64,000 nucleotides of DNA, taken from contig JBHJGM010000003.1 of the NCBI GenBank assembly GCA_050331815.1, positions 62,001 to 126,000 on the forward strand. Direction: 5' to 3'. Below are positions 36,637 through 45,943 of the stretch, piece after piece. The position numbers were made by a program, and so were the translations under genes. This DNA is from JBHJGM01 sp050331815. Lineage in GTDB: Bacteria > Verrucomicrobiota > Verrucomicrobiia > Opitutales > JBHJGM01. Numbering within the stretch: the first letter of the stretch is position 1; each line of letters starts with the position of its first letter. Under the pieces are notes generated by a model. It had not been told where the DNA came from. It made no database searches and saw nothing but the letters and a program-made list of their open reading frames with translations.

Positions 36637-37713
36637 TTACTGACGGCGCAGGTTGCGCAAATGCGTGTCGGAGTCTTCCAGAAAATCAATGACGGCCTTG
36701 CGGTAACGCTCGTGCTCCTCGGCCCGGTCGCTGAAATAGTCGTACGGGTTTTGCTTGCGAAATTTTTTCAGGTCGGCCGTGGCCACAGAATTCAGCCGCA
36801 GGTTGAACGTCTTGATAATGTCGATGACACGTTCTCGATTGTCGGCGGTGCTGAGGTCGCGCCGTGCCATCGCGACCGCATCTTCCAGGTCGGGATTGTC
36901 GCCCAGATCGCCATCGCTGAGGTAGGCATAGAGTTCATCGGTCGTCCGCTCGATTTTGGAAAATTCTTTGGCTTCGTGCACAAAGCGCTGCCAGGCGACC
37001 GGTTCCCAGTTTTTGACCGAGTCGATGCGGTAGCCCAGCCAACGTGTGTCACTCTTGCCCGCGCGGTTGCGAACGTCGTCGGTACGGTAGGTAATCAGGT
37101 AGGTGGCGACCCCGATCACTTTGCCCGTTTGCGCATGCAGGATGGGGCTGCCGCTGTTGCCCGTTACAAAGCGTGCATCCACTTCGATTTGCTGGGGACC
37201 GATGCCTTTGACCTTGCCTTTCACCTGGGTGACCACGCCCTGTCCGCTCTCGTTACCCGGCACGATAACCCGGTCGCCAAGCGACACGTTACGCGACGGG
37301 CTGTCCATCAGTTCCAACGTTTCAGGTACCTGCGACGCATCCACGCGGATCAGGGCGATGTCATGATCCTGAGCGATGGCGATGGCCATCGGGGCGACTT
37401 CATCGCCATCGATGGTCAGGATTTTGAAGCGCTGGTTGCCGGCCAGCACGTGAATGTTGGTGACGGCAAAGGGTATGTCCCGAATCGTGCAGAAAAATCC
37501 GCTGCCCACGCCCGCCTCACCTTCAATGACGCAGAGCGCGTTGAGAATCTCCGGGGACAGATTGTCCGAATCGGCTGCGGCGTCACTCTCGTCAGATGCT
37601 TCAAGCAGATTATCGAGTTCATCCGCAGCTGAGAGGGAGGCGAGGCACCCAGACAACGCAAGGCCAAGTAACAGTCGCCGCAGGTGCAGAAGGTGATTCG
37701 TTTTAAAATACAT
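36637..37713 (-). CDS. Exported trypsin-like serine protease
   Basis: A 358-residue chymotrypsin-fold protease. Residues 1-25 form a signal sequence with a possible lipobox (LALSGC). The catalytic triad is complete: His88 in VTNIHVLAG, Asp118 in QDHDIALIRVD and Ser187 in VTGNSGSPIL. An acidic linker (ASDESDAAADSDN) precedes the protease domain, and a charged helical region of about 110 residues follows it, with no PDZ domain. It is the first gene of a pair with the inactive beta-lactamase-fold protein, whose frame can begin immediately after the stop codon. Substrate unknown. Confidence 0.88.
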   Translation of the reverse strand: MYFKTNHLLHLRRLLLGLALSGCLASLSAADELDNLLEASDESDAAADSDNLSPEILNALCVIEGEAGVGSGFFCTIRDIPFAVTNIHVLAGNQRFKILTIDGDEVAPMAIAIAQDHDIALIRVDASQVPETLELMDSPSRNVSLGDRVIVPGNESGQGVVTQVKGKVKGIGPQQIEVDARFVTGNSGSPILHAQTGKVIGVATYLITYRTDDVRNRAGKSDTRWLGYRIDSVKNWEPVAWQRFVHEAKEFSKIERTTDELYAYLSDGDLGDNPDLEDAVAMARRDLSTADNRERVIDIIKTFNLRLNSVATADLKKFRKQNPYDYFSDRAEEHERYRKAVIDFLEDSDTHLRNLRRQ

Positions 37714-37852
37714 GGGAGATGTGTGATGTACTTAACGCTAATTTTTCTGCGTATTCGGGTAAAGCCAGAAGCTGTTTTAGTCTCGACGAAGCAGCATCCA
37801 AGCCGCAATCAAGGGCCTTTCCGCACCATTGCCGTGCCTTATTGTTAATTGA

Positions 37853-39517
37853 ATGTTGCGTTGCGAGAACATCACGGTGCATGCCGGTAATGACGGTCCA
37901 CGACTGCTCAACGGTGTTTCCGCGTCGTTCGCCCCGCGTGGCATGCACGCCATCGTGGGACCCAGCGGTTGCGGCAAAACAACGCTGGTGAAATCCATGC
38001 TCGGGCTGATGCCGCGCGAAGGGATGGTCGAACTCGATGGCGTGGTGGTTGATCAGCCCGAGCAACTGGTTGGCCGCGTGGGCTTTGCGCCACAGTTCAG
38101 CATCGCCCAGCCGAACCTGACCGTCGACGAGTCGCTGGCTTTTGCCCTGCGCTTGACCGTTGGCTCCGGCTCCGAGCGCAAACGCCGCATCGAGTCGATT
38201 TTGCGGACGACAGGCCTTGAGGCGCACCGCGGTAAGCGGGTTTCCGCGCTGTCGGGTGGGCAATTGCGGCGGCTCGGTCTGGGGCTGGAGTTCGCTCTGG
38301 AGCCCCCGGTGCTGATCTGCGACGAGGTGACCAGCGGGCTCGATCCGAACTCCGAAGATGAGATTCTCGACCTCTTGCGTTCGCTGGTACAGACGCAGGA
38401 AAAAACCTTTATCAATATCATTCACAACCTCGGGCGTCTGGGCCGCTTCGATTCGGTCTGCGTGCTCTACGGCGGCGTCCTTGTCTTCCAAGGCCCGCCT
38501 GAGGCGCTGCTGCGTTATCTCGAGATTGAGGACTTCACGCAGATTTACGACCGGCTGGAGGAGGCCGATACCGCGCACTGGGCCGAGCGCTGGGCGCAAA
38601 CCGAACCGCCTCCCGCGGACCCCGAATGCGCCGAATCCGCGAAGCTGGAGCCCCCGTCACGCCCGCCTTTGGCGCTGACGCAGCTGTTCATCCTGTTGTG
38701 GCGCCGGTCACTTCTCTTTGTGCGCGACCGCGGTTATCTAGGCCTCTCGGCCGCCATCACGTTTGGCTTCCCCTGCATCGTGGTCATCTTTGCCCTGGGT
38801 GGATTGGGTCAGTTGGAGTCGCCACCGCTGCAGCCGGAGGGCAATCCCCTGGAGCGCACCATGGAACGACTCGAATACCGGATCGAGGCTGCCGAGACCG
38901 GTCAACTGGCGACCGGGCTGATCCTTTTTCAGGTCATCCTGCTGACCTTGATGGGCAGCAACAACGGCGCGCGCGAAATTGCCGGTGAACGCCAGCTCTA
39001 CGAAAAGGAGCGGCTCTCCGGACTCAGCCCGCTGGCCTTCGCCGGCTCAAAGCTGCTTTTCGTCGCGGGGATTGCGCTTTTCCAGGGCTTTTGGATGACC
39101 GCCTTTGTCAAGAAGCTTTGCTACTTCCCGGGGGACTGGGGTGTTCAATTACTAACGCTAGGTTTGTGCTGTCTCTCGATGACCTGGCTGTCCCTGGGGA
39201 TGAGTGCCATCTTCCGCTCCCCGGACAAGGCATCGCTGCTTTCAATTTACTTCGTGGGCTTTCAGCTGCCGCTTTCGGGCATCGTGCTGGCCCTTCCCGA
39301 AGCGCTCATCTGGGTCTTTAGGCCCTTCATCAACGCTTACTGGAGCTGGGCCGGCTACGCCAGTGCCTTTCGGCAGGATCGCCTTTTCGACGCCATGAGC
39401 GTTTACCGCGAAGAAGCGATACCGGTGGTTTCGGTCGCGCTGGCCGTCCTGCTGGCACACTGCATCTTCAGCACGATTTTGGTGGTGATTGGCTGCCAGC
39501 GGCGACAGCCGATTTAG
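37853..39517 (+). CDS. ABCG-type half transporter (ATPase fused to ABC-2 permease)
   Basis: A 554-residue exporter half-transporter with the ATPase first. Walker A is VGPSGCGKTTL (about residue 36), the Q-loop GRVGFAPQFSIAQPNLTV, the signature SALSGGQLRR and Walker B VLICDEVTSGLDPNS. The permease part from about residue 275 has six helices (LSAAITFGFPCIVVIFALGG, LTLMGSNNGAREIAGERQLY, LLTLGLCCLSMTWLSLGMSA). The NGAREI and ExxLY pattern is typical of the ABCG/White family, which handles lipids and hydrophobic compounds. It would work as a dimer. Substrate unknown. Confidence 0.9.
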   Translation: MLRCENITVHAGNDGPRLLNGVSASFAPRGMHAIVGPSGCGKTTLVKSMLGLMPREGMVELDGVVVDQPEQLVGRVGFAPQFSIAQPNLTVDESLAFALRLTVGSGSERKRRIESILRTTGLEAHRGKRVSALSGGQLRRLGLGLEFALEPPVLICDEVTSGLDPNSEDEILDLLRSLVQTQEKTFINIIHNLGRLGRFDSVCVLYGGVLVFQGPPEALLRYLEIEDFTQIYDRLEEADTAHWAERWAQTEPPPADPECAESAKLEPPSRPPLALTQLFILLWRRSLLFVRDRGYLGLSAAITFGFPCIVVIFALGGLGQLESPPLQPEGNPLERTMERLEYRIEAAETGQLATGLILFQVILLTLMGSNNGAREIAGERQLYEKERLSGLSPLAFAGSKLLFVAGIALFQGFWMTAFVKKLCYFPGDWGVQLLTLGLCCLSMTWLSLGMSAIFRSPDKASLLSIYFVGFQLPLSGIVLALPEALIWVFRPFINAYWSWAGYASAFRQDRLFDAMSVYREEAIPVVSVALAVLLAHCIFSTILVVIGCQRRQPI

Positions 39518-39565
39518 ACCATTGCCCCGCTGACGCATTTCGGCACATAAACATCGCAGATTACC

Positions 39566-39985
39566 ATGCTGGCACACAACACCCCTGCACGTTCCCGACC
39601 GGGAGCCTCCACTGCCGCCATTGTCATCGTGCTGGGGGTTGCCCTGCTTGGTGTGATTGCCGGTGGCGTTTTCTTTTTGAACGACGACGAATTTTCGGAC
39701 CTCGAACCCCTGCCGGCGGCCAACGTGCTGGAATCTCCCGAGCGCCTCATCGGCAACACCTACCTGCTTAGGGCCCGCATCAATGAGCAGTTGCCCGGAT
39801 ACAAGGAAGGGGTGGGGCGCCTGGTCTCGGTGCAGCCGCTTGAAGACGACGCGGAGGTGGCTCCGTTCTCGGTCTTCGTGCCCGACCAGATCGAGGTCAA
39901 CATCGAGGTCGAGCAGCGCTACCGTATGGAGGTTTACATGGACGAAGACTTCCTGCTGCGCGTCAACCGCATGGAAAAATACTGA
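39566..39985 (+). CDS. Hypothetical single-span membrane protein
   Basis: A 139-residue protein with a short cytoplasmic start, one transmembrane helix (about residues 18-38, AAIVIVLGVALLGVIAGGV) and a soluble acidic domain of about 95 residues. The domain reads like a small beta-barrel, with YLLRARINEQL, RLVSVQPLEDD and YRMEVYMDEDFLLRV. It may be an OB-like fold but no diagnostic residue supports that. TACC precedes the ATG. It is 48 bases after the ABC transporter on the same strand. Function unknown. Confidence 0.65.
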   Translation: MLAHNTPARSRPGASTAAIVIVLGVALLGVIAGGVFFLNDDEFSDLEPLPAANVLESPERLIGNTYLLRARINEQLPGYKEGVGRLVSVQPLEDDAEVAPFSVFVPDQIEVNIEVEQRYRMEVYMDEDFLLRVNRMEKY

Positions 39986-39989
39986 AGCC

Positions 39990-40676
39990 CTACAGCAGGT
40001 CGTTGTGGCGGAATGAATAGTAGTCGCCCCCCGCCACGATCAAGTGCTCTAGCACGCCGATATCCAGCGGTTTGAGCGCTTCCTGAATCATTTGAGTCAG
40101 CCGCAAATCCTCGCGCGAGGGCTGCAGTTTCCCGGAGGGGTGGTTGTGGGCGAGCACCACATTTTTGGCCGAGAGCTTCAGCGCTTGCTCAGCCACGCTG
40201 CGCGGAAAGACCGCGGTGCGATCGATGGTCCCTGCCGAGAGCCTGACCACGCCGTTGCGCACCAGCCGATGCCGGTTGTCCAGGTAGGCCGCCTCGAAAA
40301 CTTCGTACCGCAGCGTCGCGATGCGGCTTTGCCAGAACGCGACCAGCTTTTTCACGCTGTCGAGCACCACGGTGCCTTCGATTTCCTGCCGCAGGGCCAG
40401 CCCGAATGCGTCGCGAATGATGTGCAGATTTACAGGGGTGGACTCCCCAACGCCCTTGACGCTCATCAACTCCTCGGGGCTCGCAAAGAAAATCCCGCGC
40501 AGGTTGCCAAAGCGTTTCAGCAGCGCCTTGGCGATCGGTTTCACGTCGCGCCGGGGGATGCACAACGTCAGCACGATTTCGACCACCTCATGTTCGGCCA
40601 ACCCGCTGAAGCCGGCCTGGCGAAAACGTTCGCGCAGCCGCTCGCGATGGCCCTGGTGGTCGTTGCTTTCTGCCAT
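39990..40676 (-). CDS. radC: RadC family JAMM/MPN+ protein
   Basis: RadC-type protein of 228 residues. The N-terminal HhH-containing region (ELMSVKGVGESTPV) is followed by the JAMM domain with the zinc motif AHNHPSGKLQPSREDL (HxHx7Sx2D) near residues 175-190. Despite the historic name, the family's role in repair is unproven; JAMM domains are usually peptidases or isopeptidases. Convergent with the small membrane-protein gene, whose stop lies five bases away. Confidence 0.92.
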   Translation of the reverse strand: MAESNDHQGHRERLRERFRQAGFSGLAEHEVVEIVLTLCIPRRDVKPIAKALLKRFGNLRGIFFASPEELMSVKGVGESTPVNLHIIRDAFGLALRQEIEGTVVLDSVKKLVAFWQSRIATLRYEVFEAAYLDNRHRLVRNGVVRLSAGTIDRTAVFPRSVAEQALKLSAKNVVLAHNHPSGKLQPSREDLRLTQMIQEALKPLDIGVLEHLIVAGGDYYSFRHNDLL

Positions 40677-40715
40677 GCCGAAAGCCTGCGACTGCCAGGC
40701 GGGCCGTCAACGGTA

Positions 40716-41945
40716 TCACTCAGAGGCGGGGCGCTTCATGCGCGGGCCGGCCGAGGGGTCGGTACTGGGTTCCGCTACCTGCGGGGCAGGATTTGGCGCG
40801 CTGACCTCGATGCGCGTCGGACCGGAAGCCATCGCTGGCGGGTCAAAAAGGCTCGCCCCGGCGTCCGGAGCCGTCATGACCGGCGTCGGCGGGGCTTGTT
40901 GCCGCAGACGATAGGCCTCAAAGGTCAGGGCCTCGGGCGCGCGCTCGCGCAAAGAAGGCGCGGGGGCAGCTGCTGGCGCGGCTTGCGCAGTCGCCGTTTC
41001 CGCCAGCGGGACGAGGCTTTCCGGTACGGTCGGTTCGGACTCCGCTGTGTAGACCGTGGGCGGTGTGCCCAAGTCGAGGTAAAGCTCGGGTGCCTCCAGG
41101 TTGGTCTGTAAGGGCACGGTCAACATCCCATAATCGCTGCCGGGGTACAGCTGCACCGATTGACGGTTGGGCAACTCGGCGACAAAGGTGGCGTAGTTGG
41201 TCGACTCTAGCTTCAGCGGTGGCACACCGCTCACGCCGACGTATGTTCCGGGAAGTAGGCGTCCTTCGTAAATCGGCGCATCTCCCTGCCGTTCATGCAC
41301 GCGGACGTAGCTTTCACCCAGACCCTCCAGAAAGACGGTGATGGTAGCGTCCCCGGGCGCGGGCTCGGAGGATTCAACGGCAGCAGCCATGCGTTCCGGC
41401 AGGCTCGCCGTGGATTGCGTGCGCGCAACCGCTGCCGGGCGACTGCGCTGCGCGTTCTCGGTAAAGTCCATGCTCAGCGCCGTGACCACTTCAGGCCAGA
41501 GCCCAACCGGCGGGGCGAAGCTCCAGGCCCCGGCAGCCGGGGCGTACATCCACTGGTCGGTTTGACGCAGGTAGGCGTAGGTAACCTCTCCGCCGGTCAA
41601 CAGCGGCGGGGTCGTCCCGAAGCCCACATACGGCGTGCGCCCCTCAGTCAGTTGGCTCGGGGCGGGCGGGCGGTATGCGTAGTCGATGTAGATGACGTCG
41701 CCGATTTTCAGGCCGCTTTGGGTCACGAATTCCCTCAGGACCACCCCGACCGCGCGCACGTTGGCACCTTCGCGCTGGACTTGGACGATGCGCACCAGCA
41801 CCCATTCGTCAGCCAGGCGCTGCGCGTCCGGCGGCGGTGCGCCGGGCACAGTAGCAGGGACGCTGGGCAAAACCAGGTCGGCTTGAACGGATAGTGCCGG
41901 CGCCAGGCACAGAAAAAGGGTAGACAGAACGCGAGTGGGTTTCAT
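40716..41945 (-). CDS. Hypothetical secreted protein
   Basis: A 409-residue exported protein. Residues 1-21 form a signal peptide (MKPTRVLSTLFLCLAPALSV then QA). Residues 25-165 are beta-rich (EWVLVRIVQVQREGANVRAV, IGDVIYIDYAYRPP), and residues 190-290 hold ITVFLEGLGESYVRVHERQG and GTYVGVSGVPPLKLESTN. The tail of about 110 residues is Pro/Ala/Thr-rich and probably disordered. I chose ATG at 41945 for the signal peptide; the frame remains open upstream to 42254, inside the antisense of the permease gene. No family recognised. Probably periplasmic. Confidence 0.7.
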   Translation of the reverse strand: MKPTRVLSTLFLCLAPALSVQADLVLPSVPATVPGAPPPDAQRLADEWVLVRIVQVQREGANVRAVGVVLREFVTQSGLKIGDVIYIDYAYRPPAPSQLTEGRTPYVGFGTTPPLLTGGEVTYAYLRQTDQWMYAPAAGAWSFAPPVGLWPEVVTALSMDFTENAQRSRPAAVARTQSTASLPERMAAAVESSEPAPGDATITVFLEGLGESYVRVHERQGDAPIYEGRLLPGTYVGVSGVPPLKLESTNYATFVAELPNRQSVQLYPGSDYGMLTVPLQTNLEAPELYLDLGTPPTVYTAESEPTVPESLVPLAETATAQAAPAAAPAPSLRERAPEALTFEAYRLRQQAPPTPVMTAPDAGASLFDPPAMASGPTRIEVSAPNPAPQVAEPSTDPSAGPRMKRPASE

Positions 41946-42052
41946 GTGCGTTTGTTGTGTTACCAAAATGTCACCCGCGGATTCCTCTGGCAATGGCAAA
42001 GAAACGAGCTCGCGGCACCGCTGCCAACGCTGGGAACCAGGCAAAAAACGCT

Positions 42053-43864
42053 CTAGAATCCCCAGACCAGCGGGATGATCAGCATGCTGCCGGCGAAGTA
42101 AAGCAGGTTCAGCGGCAGGCCGGCCTTGAGAAAGTCGCTGAAGCGATACCCGCCGACCGAGTACACGTACGTATTCGTCTGGTAGCCCACCGGAGTGGCG
42201 AAGCTCGCACTGGAGGCCACGCAGCAGGCGATCACAAAGGCGCGCGGATCGCACCCCAGCTCCACGGCTAGACTCAACGCGATGGGGGCCATGATCACCA
42301 CCGTGGCATTGTTCGAAAGCATCTCGGTGAACGTCGTCGTGATCAGATAAAGGATGGCCAGGGCGAGGTAGGGGTTGTCCGTCAGCGAGGTGAAGGTGCC
42401 GGCCACCAAAGCCGCCGCCCCGCTGATCTCCATGGCCTGCCCGAGCCCGAGCATGCCGTAGATCAGCACCAGGATGCGCCAGTCCACGGAGCGGTAGGCA
42501 TCCTTCGGGCTGACGCAGCCTGTGACGAAGAGCACCGCCACGGCCAGAATGCTTGCGGCCACCACGGGCAGCAGCCCGGTCGAGACCGCGCCGATCATCG
42601 TCAGGACCGTCGCGATGACCAGCGGGCGTCGCCCCCCGAGGTCCTGAGCCGGTACGTGTGGCCTGTCCAGCAGGATGATGTCGTCGCTGGTACGCAGGTT
42701 CTCAATGGCTTGGTCGGTGCCCATCATCAGCAGCGTGTCGCCAAAATCCAGGCGCAGGGTATCGAGCTGCTCGCGCAGGTTGACCCCGTTGCGGTGCACC
42801 GCCAGCAGGATCATCCGGAAGCGTTGGCGGAAGTTGATGTCGGAAATCGTCTGGCCGACGATGCTGGATCTCGGGCCGATGACCCCTTCGACAATCGCCC
42901 CCTCGTGCGCAGCGATCTGCTCAAGGTCGAGCCCCTGTTCGCCGATGAAGTCCACGCCCTCGACCTGTCGCGCGCTGGCGATGCCCGAAGGGCGGCAGGC
43001 CAGCACCAGACGATCGCCTTCGCGCAGGGGTCGGCCCGCAATGTCACCCCCCAAAGCCACGCCGTCGCGGATGATCTCCAAGAGCCGCACCCCGCGCGCC
43101 TTTTGCAGATCGGACTCCCGATAGCTTTGGTCCACTAGCTTGGAAGCCGCCTTGATGTAGGCCTCGGTGATGAATTCTTTACGCTCCTCCTCGCTGAGGA
43201 TGGCGGTCAAGGTCTCGCGCAGGGGCAACACCCTGCGCCCGAAAAAGCCCAGATACAGCGAGGCGATCACCAGCATCGGCAGGCCTACCGCGGTCAACTC
43301 GAACATGCCGATGGCCGGGTAGCCGGCTTCCACCACGATGCCGCTCATCAAAATGTTGGTGCTGGTGCCGATGAGCGTGCAGACGCCTCCGAAGATACTC
43401 GCGTACGACAGCGGGATAAGGAGCTTGGAGGCGGGCGTGCCCATCTGCCGCGCCAGGGAGAGAACAACCGGCAGAAAAATGACCACCACCGGCGTATTGT
43501 TCATAAACGCCGAGATGCCGCCCACGCCCACCACCAGGGCCATGATGAAGAGCGGATAGCCCAGCTTGGTGGTGCGCCTCAGAACGTCGGTCAACAAGTC
43601 GATGGCACCGGAGCGCTCCAGCGCCGTGCTGATGATGAACATGGCCGCGATCGTCAACGGGGCCGGGTTGGCGAAGACAGAGATCAGCTGGCCAACGGAG
43701 GGCAGTTTCACCCCGCTGAACTCCAGCTGCTGACTTAGGGCCGCCACCGCCAGGAGCGTCGCAAAGACCACCGTGGCCACGACGTCAACCTCCAGGCGTT
43801 CCCAGATGAAGTTGACCACCGCGAACAACAGCAGCACCCCGACAAAGACGACTTCCCAATCCAT
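42053..43864 (-). CDS. SLC13-type permease with two TrkA-C domains
   Basis: A 603-residue inner-membrane transporter of the divalent anion:sodium symporter group. Hydrophobic segments flank the soluble middle (residues about 210-395), which contains two TrkA-C (RCK-C) type domains (IAGRPLREGDRLVLACR, TLRLDFGDTLLMMGTDQAI). Substrate-loop motifs typical of the family are MNNTPVVVIFLPVVLSLA, IGTSTNILMSGIV and SNNATVVIMAPIALSL. Members with this architecture move sulfate, dicarboxylates or other anions; the substrate here is unknown. Start is ATG at 43864, with a TTG just upstream. It is 64 bases after ctaG on the same strand. Confidence 0.9.
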   Translation of the reverse strand: MDWEVVFVGVLLLFAVVNFIWERLEVDVVATVVFATLLAVAALSQQLEFSGVKLPSVGQLISVFANPAPLTIAAMFIISTALERSGAIDLLTDVLRRTTKLGYPLFIMALVVGVGGISAFMNNTPVVVIFLPVVLSLARQMGTPASKLLIPLSYASIFGGVCTLIGTSTNILMSGIVVEAGYPAIGMFELTAVGLPMLVIASLYLGFFGRRVLPLRETLTAILSEEERKEFITEAYIKAASKLVDQSYRESDLQKARGVRLLEIIRDGVALGGDIAGRPLREGDRLVLACRPSGIASARQVEGVDFIGEQGLDLEQIAAHEGAIVEGVIGPRSSIVGQTISDINFRQRFRMILLAVHRNGVNLREQLDTLRLDFGDTLLMMGTDQAIENLRTSDDIILLDRPHVPAQDLGGRRPLVIATVLTMIGAVSTGLLPVVAASILAVAVLFVTGCVSPKDAYRSVDWRILVLIYGMLGLGQAMEISGAAALVAGTFTSLTDNPYLALAILYLITTTFTEMLSNNATVVIMAPIALSLAVELGCDPRAFVIACCVASSASFATPVGYQTNTYVYSVGGYRFSDFLKAGLPLNLLYFAGSMLIIPLVWGF

Positions 43865-43928
43865 CAAGACACATGCCCGCTAAGCGCAAACCGCCCCAAC
43901 GGCAAACACGCTTTTTTGCGCGGGTCTT

Positions 43929-44762
43929 TCAAGAGGTGGCCAGGCGGGTGCTCGCCCGGCGCAGGGACTGCTCCACCTGCTGGCGTTCGTCCTCGCGGTA
44001 CCAGGCGTAAAAGCTCGCCGCAAGAATCGTCAGCGAGACCCCCATGTTGACCACTTTCATGATCACTCCGCCCAGCACCTGATCCTGCAACGCGGTAAAG
44101 CCCTCGATGATGCGCGGTGCGAAGGTGTAGGTGGGGTAGAGCGCCTCGCCCGAAAAACACAGCACGCCAAACACCGGAAACTGCAGGATCATCAGCACGA
44201 AAACGTAGAGCATCCGCGAGCCGTAGCTGATCGGCGGCACCCGCGCGGAATTACCCAGGATGGGCCACCACATGAAGAGGGCGGGCACGAACATCATCAC
44301 GTGTTCGAGGATGTGCAGGGCTTTGTCGTGCAGAGCGGCTTCGTAAAGGATCGGAATGTGCCACAGACTGTAGCATAGCGTGAAAAAGATCCCTGCGAAA
44401 ACCGGCTGGGTCAGCCGCTGCCAGATCCAGCGCAGGGCGGGGGGCGCCAGTAGGGTGTCGGTCAGCCAGCGCGGCAGCGCCACCAGAAACAGCGGCGGTA
44501 AAAGGTAAATCAGTAGCATGTGCTGAATCATATGCGCGCTGAAGAGGTAATCCTCCCCGAGTTGGTCTAGCGGGGAGCCGACCGTCAGGTACAGGCCACC
44601 GATCGCCAGCAGAAACACCGCGACCCGCCACCACGGAAACGCAGCCGGGGCACCGCCGAAGCGACTCCGAAAAGGCCCCATCAGCAGCACAAAGAGCCAG
44701 CCCGCACCCAGAAGACTCAGCAGCAAAAAAGGCTCGGTGTGCCAATGTAACGGGAGTGGCAT
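43929..44762 (-). CDS. ctaG: Cytochrome c oxidase assembly factor CtaG (caa3 type)
   Basis: A 277-residue membrane protein of the caa3_CtaG family, needed for caa3 oxidase formation, probably in copper delivery to subunit I. About seven helices. Conserved His residues are visible in FSAHMIQHMLLIYLLPP, YSLWHIPILYEAALHDKALH and LEHVMMFVPALFMWWPI. It closes the ctaC-D-E-F-G unit; 107 bases separate it from ctaF. Confidence 0.9.
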   Translation of the reverse strand: MPLPLHWHTEPFLLLSLLGAGWLFVLLMGPFRSRFGGAPAAFPWWRVAVFLLAIGGLYLTVGSPLDQLGEDYLFSAHMIQHMLLIYLLPPLFLVALPRWLTDTLLAPPALRWIWQRLTQPVFAGIFFTLCYSLWHIPILYEAALHDKALHILEHVMMFVPALFMWWPILGNSARVPPISYGSRMLYVFVLMILQFPVFGVLCFSGEALYPTYTFAPRIIEGFTALQDQVLGGVIMKVVNMGVSLTILAASFYAWYREDERQQVEQSLRRASTRLATS

Positions 44763-44869
44763 GGTGATGGATGGAGTCTAGCGGACAACTCACACGTCAC
44801 TTTAAAGCTACCACATCCCGTAACGGACCGCAATCCCTGGCGGGCCGCGCCAGCGTGCCCGGAACAAAA

Positions 44870-45232
44870 TCAGACGCGCAGGAACGCCCGCAGTTCGGGC
44901 AAGGCTTGTCCGTAGGCATCCGGGTCGGCCAGGTCCGGGCTGAAGAGCAACAGCAGTGCCGCCACGGTGCCTAGTGCGAGTATCAGCCCGAAACAGAACA
45001 GCACTGCGATGAGCGAGCGGTCGTAAATCATGTGCATGAACCACAACACCACCCCCACAAACTTTGCCACCGAGAGCAGAATCAGCGAGGTGAGGATGAA
45101 CACCGAACTGAACGGGAGCAGGATGAGCACTAGCTCCACGCTGGTCAGCACCGCCATCGCAAACCCCAGATTAATGAAGGTATGGTAACGCTTCTGTTCT
45201 TCTTCGTGATGGGTGTCGACAAGAGCGGTCAT
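44870..45232 (-). CDS. ctaF: Cytochrome c oxidase subunit IV (CtaF)
   Basis: A 120-residue membrane subunit with three helices: INLGFAMAVLTSVELVLILL, SSVFILTSLILLSVAKFVGV in the middle, and SLIAVLFCFGLILALGTVAALL. The segment VLWFMHMIYDRS between helices two and three is typical of oxidase subunit IV in caa3 and bo3 enzymes. It stabilises the complex and carries no cofactor. It lies 22 bases after ctaE. TACCC precedes the start codon. Confidence 0.9.
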   Translation of the reverse strand: MTALVDTHHEEEQKRYHTFINLGFAMAVLTSVELVLILLPFSSVFILTSLILLSVAKFVGVVLWFMHMIYDRSLIAVLFCFGLILALGTVAALLLLFSPDLADPDAYGQALPELRAFLRV

Positions 45233-45254
45233 GGGTAGGAGCAGCGGCTAAAAG

Positions 45255-45908
45255 TTAGATGTATTCAATCAGGTAGACCGCCGGAAAAATGATGATCCAT
45301 ACGATATCGACAAAGTGCCAGTACAGCCCGGCGATCTCGACATCCATCGCGTTGGCGCTCGTCATCTTTCCGCTGAAGGACCAGAAAAACAACGCCACCA
45401 GCCAGAGGATCCCGATGGCCACGTGCGTCCCGTGCGTCCCGGTCAGCACGTAAAAGGTCGAGCCGAAGACCGTGCCACTCAAGGTCAGCCCCAAGTGGTA
45501 GAAGTGCGTGAATTCGTAGACCTGGCAGCCCAGAAAAATCAGCCCGAAGAAGATGACCCCGGCGGTCATCGTGCGGAAGCTCTTGATCTCGCCTTTGTGC
45601 ATGGCCGATACCGCCAGCGCCATCAGAAACGAGCTCATCAGCAGGATGAACGTCGAGAAGGTGGTCAGCTCGATGTCGAACAGATCGATGACCGTCAGGC
45701 CCTGATCGGCAAGCAGGATTTCGTCGGTCGAGCCGGTGGGCAAAATCTTGCGATAGATCAGGTGCGTCGAAATCAGCGTGCCAAAAAACATGCAGTCCGA
45801 GGCCAGGAAGAGCCACATGGCCAGCTTCTTGTTGGGAATGCCGGTGGAGGTGGCTTCCTCATGATGGCCGTGACCGTGGTCGTCAGCGGTGGGGGCAACA
45901 GTCGTCAT
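45255..45908 (-). CDS. ctaE: Cytochrome c oxidase subunit III
   Basis: A 217-residue subunit III of the haem-copper oxidase. The His-rich N-terminus (DDHGHGHHEE) is followed by five membrane helices; KLAMWLFLASDCMFFGTLIS opens the first, and GTHGTHVAIGILWLVALFF and YWHFVDIVWIIIFPAVYLIEYI close the protein. The Glu/His pattern of subunit III (YWHFVDIVW) is present. It lies 35 bases after ctaD. Confidence 0.95.
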   Translation of the reverse strand: MTTVAPTADDHGHGHHEEATSTGIPNKKLAMWLFLASDCMFFGTLISTHLIYRKILPTGSTDEILLADQGLTVIDLFDIELTTFSTFILLMSSFLMALAVSAMHKGEIKSFRTMTAGVIFFGLIFLGCQVYEFTHFYHLGLTLSGTVFGSTFYVLTGTHGTHVAIGILWLVALFFWSFSGKMTSANAMDVEIAGLYWHFVDIVWIIIFPAVYLIEYI

Positions 45909-45943
45909 GTGCGCAGGGAATCAGAAATCAGCGGGAAAATGGC

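Noticed and set aside
39990..40676. radC as part of a defence system
   Set aside because: No other defence or mobile genes are near, and lone radC genes are common.
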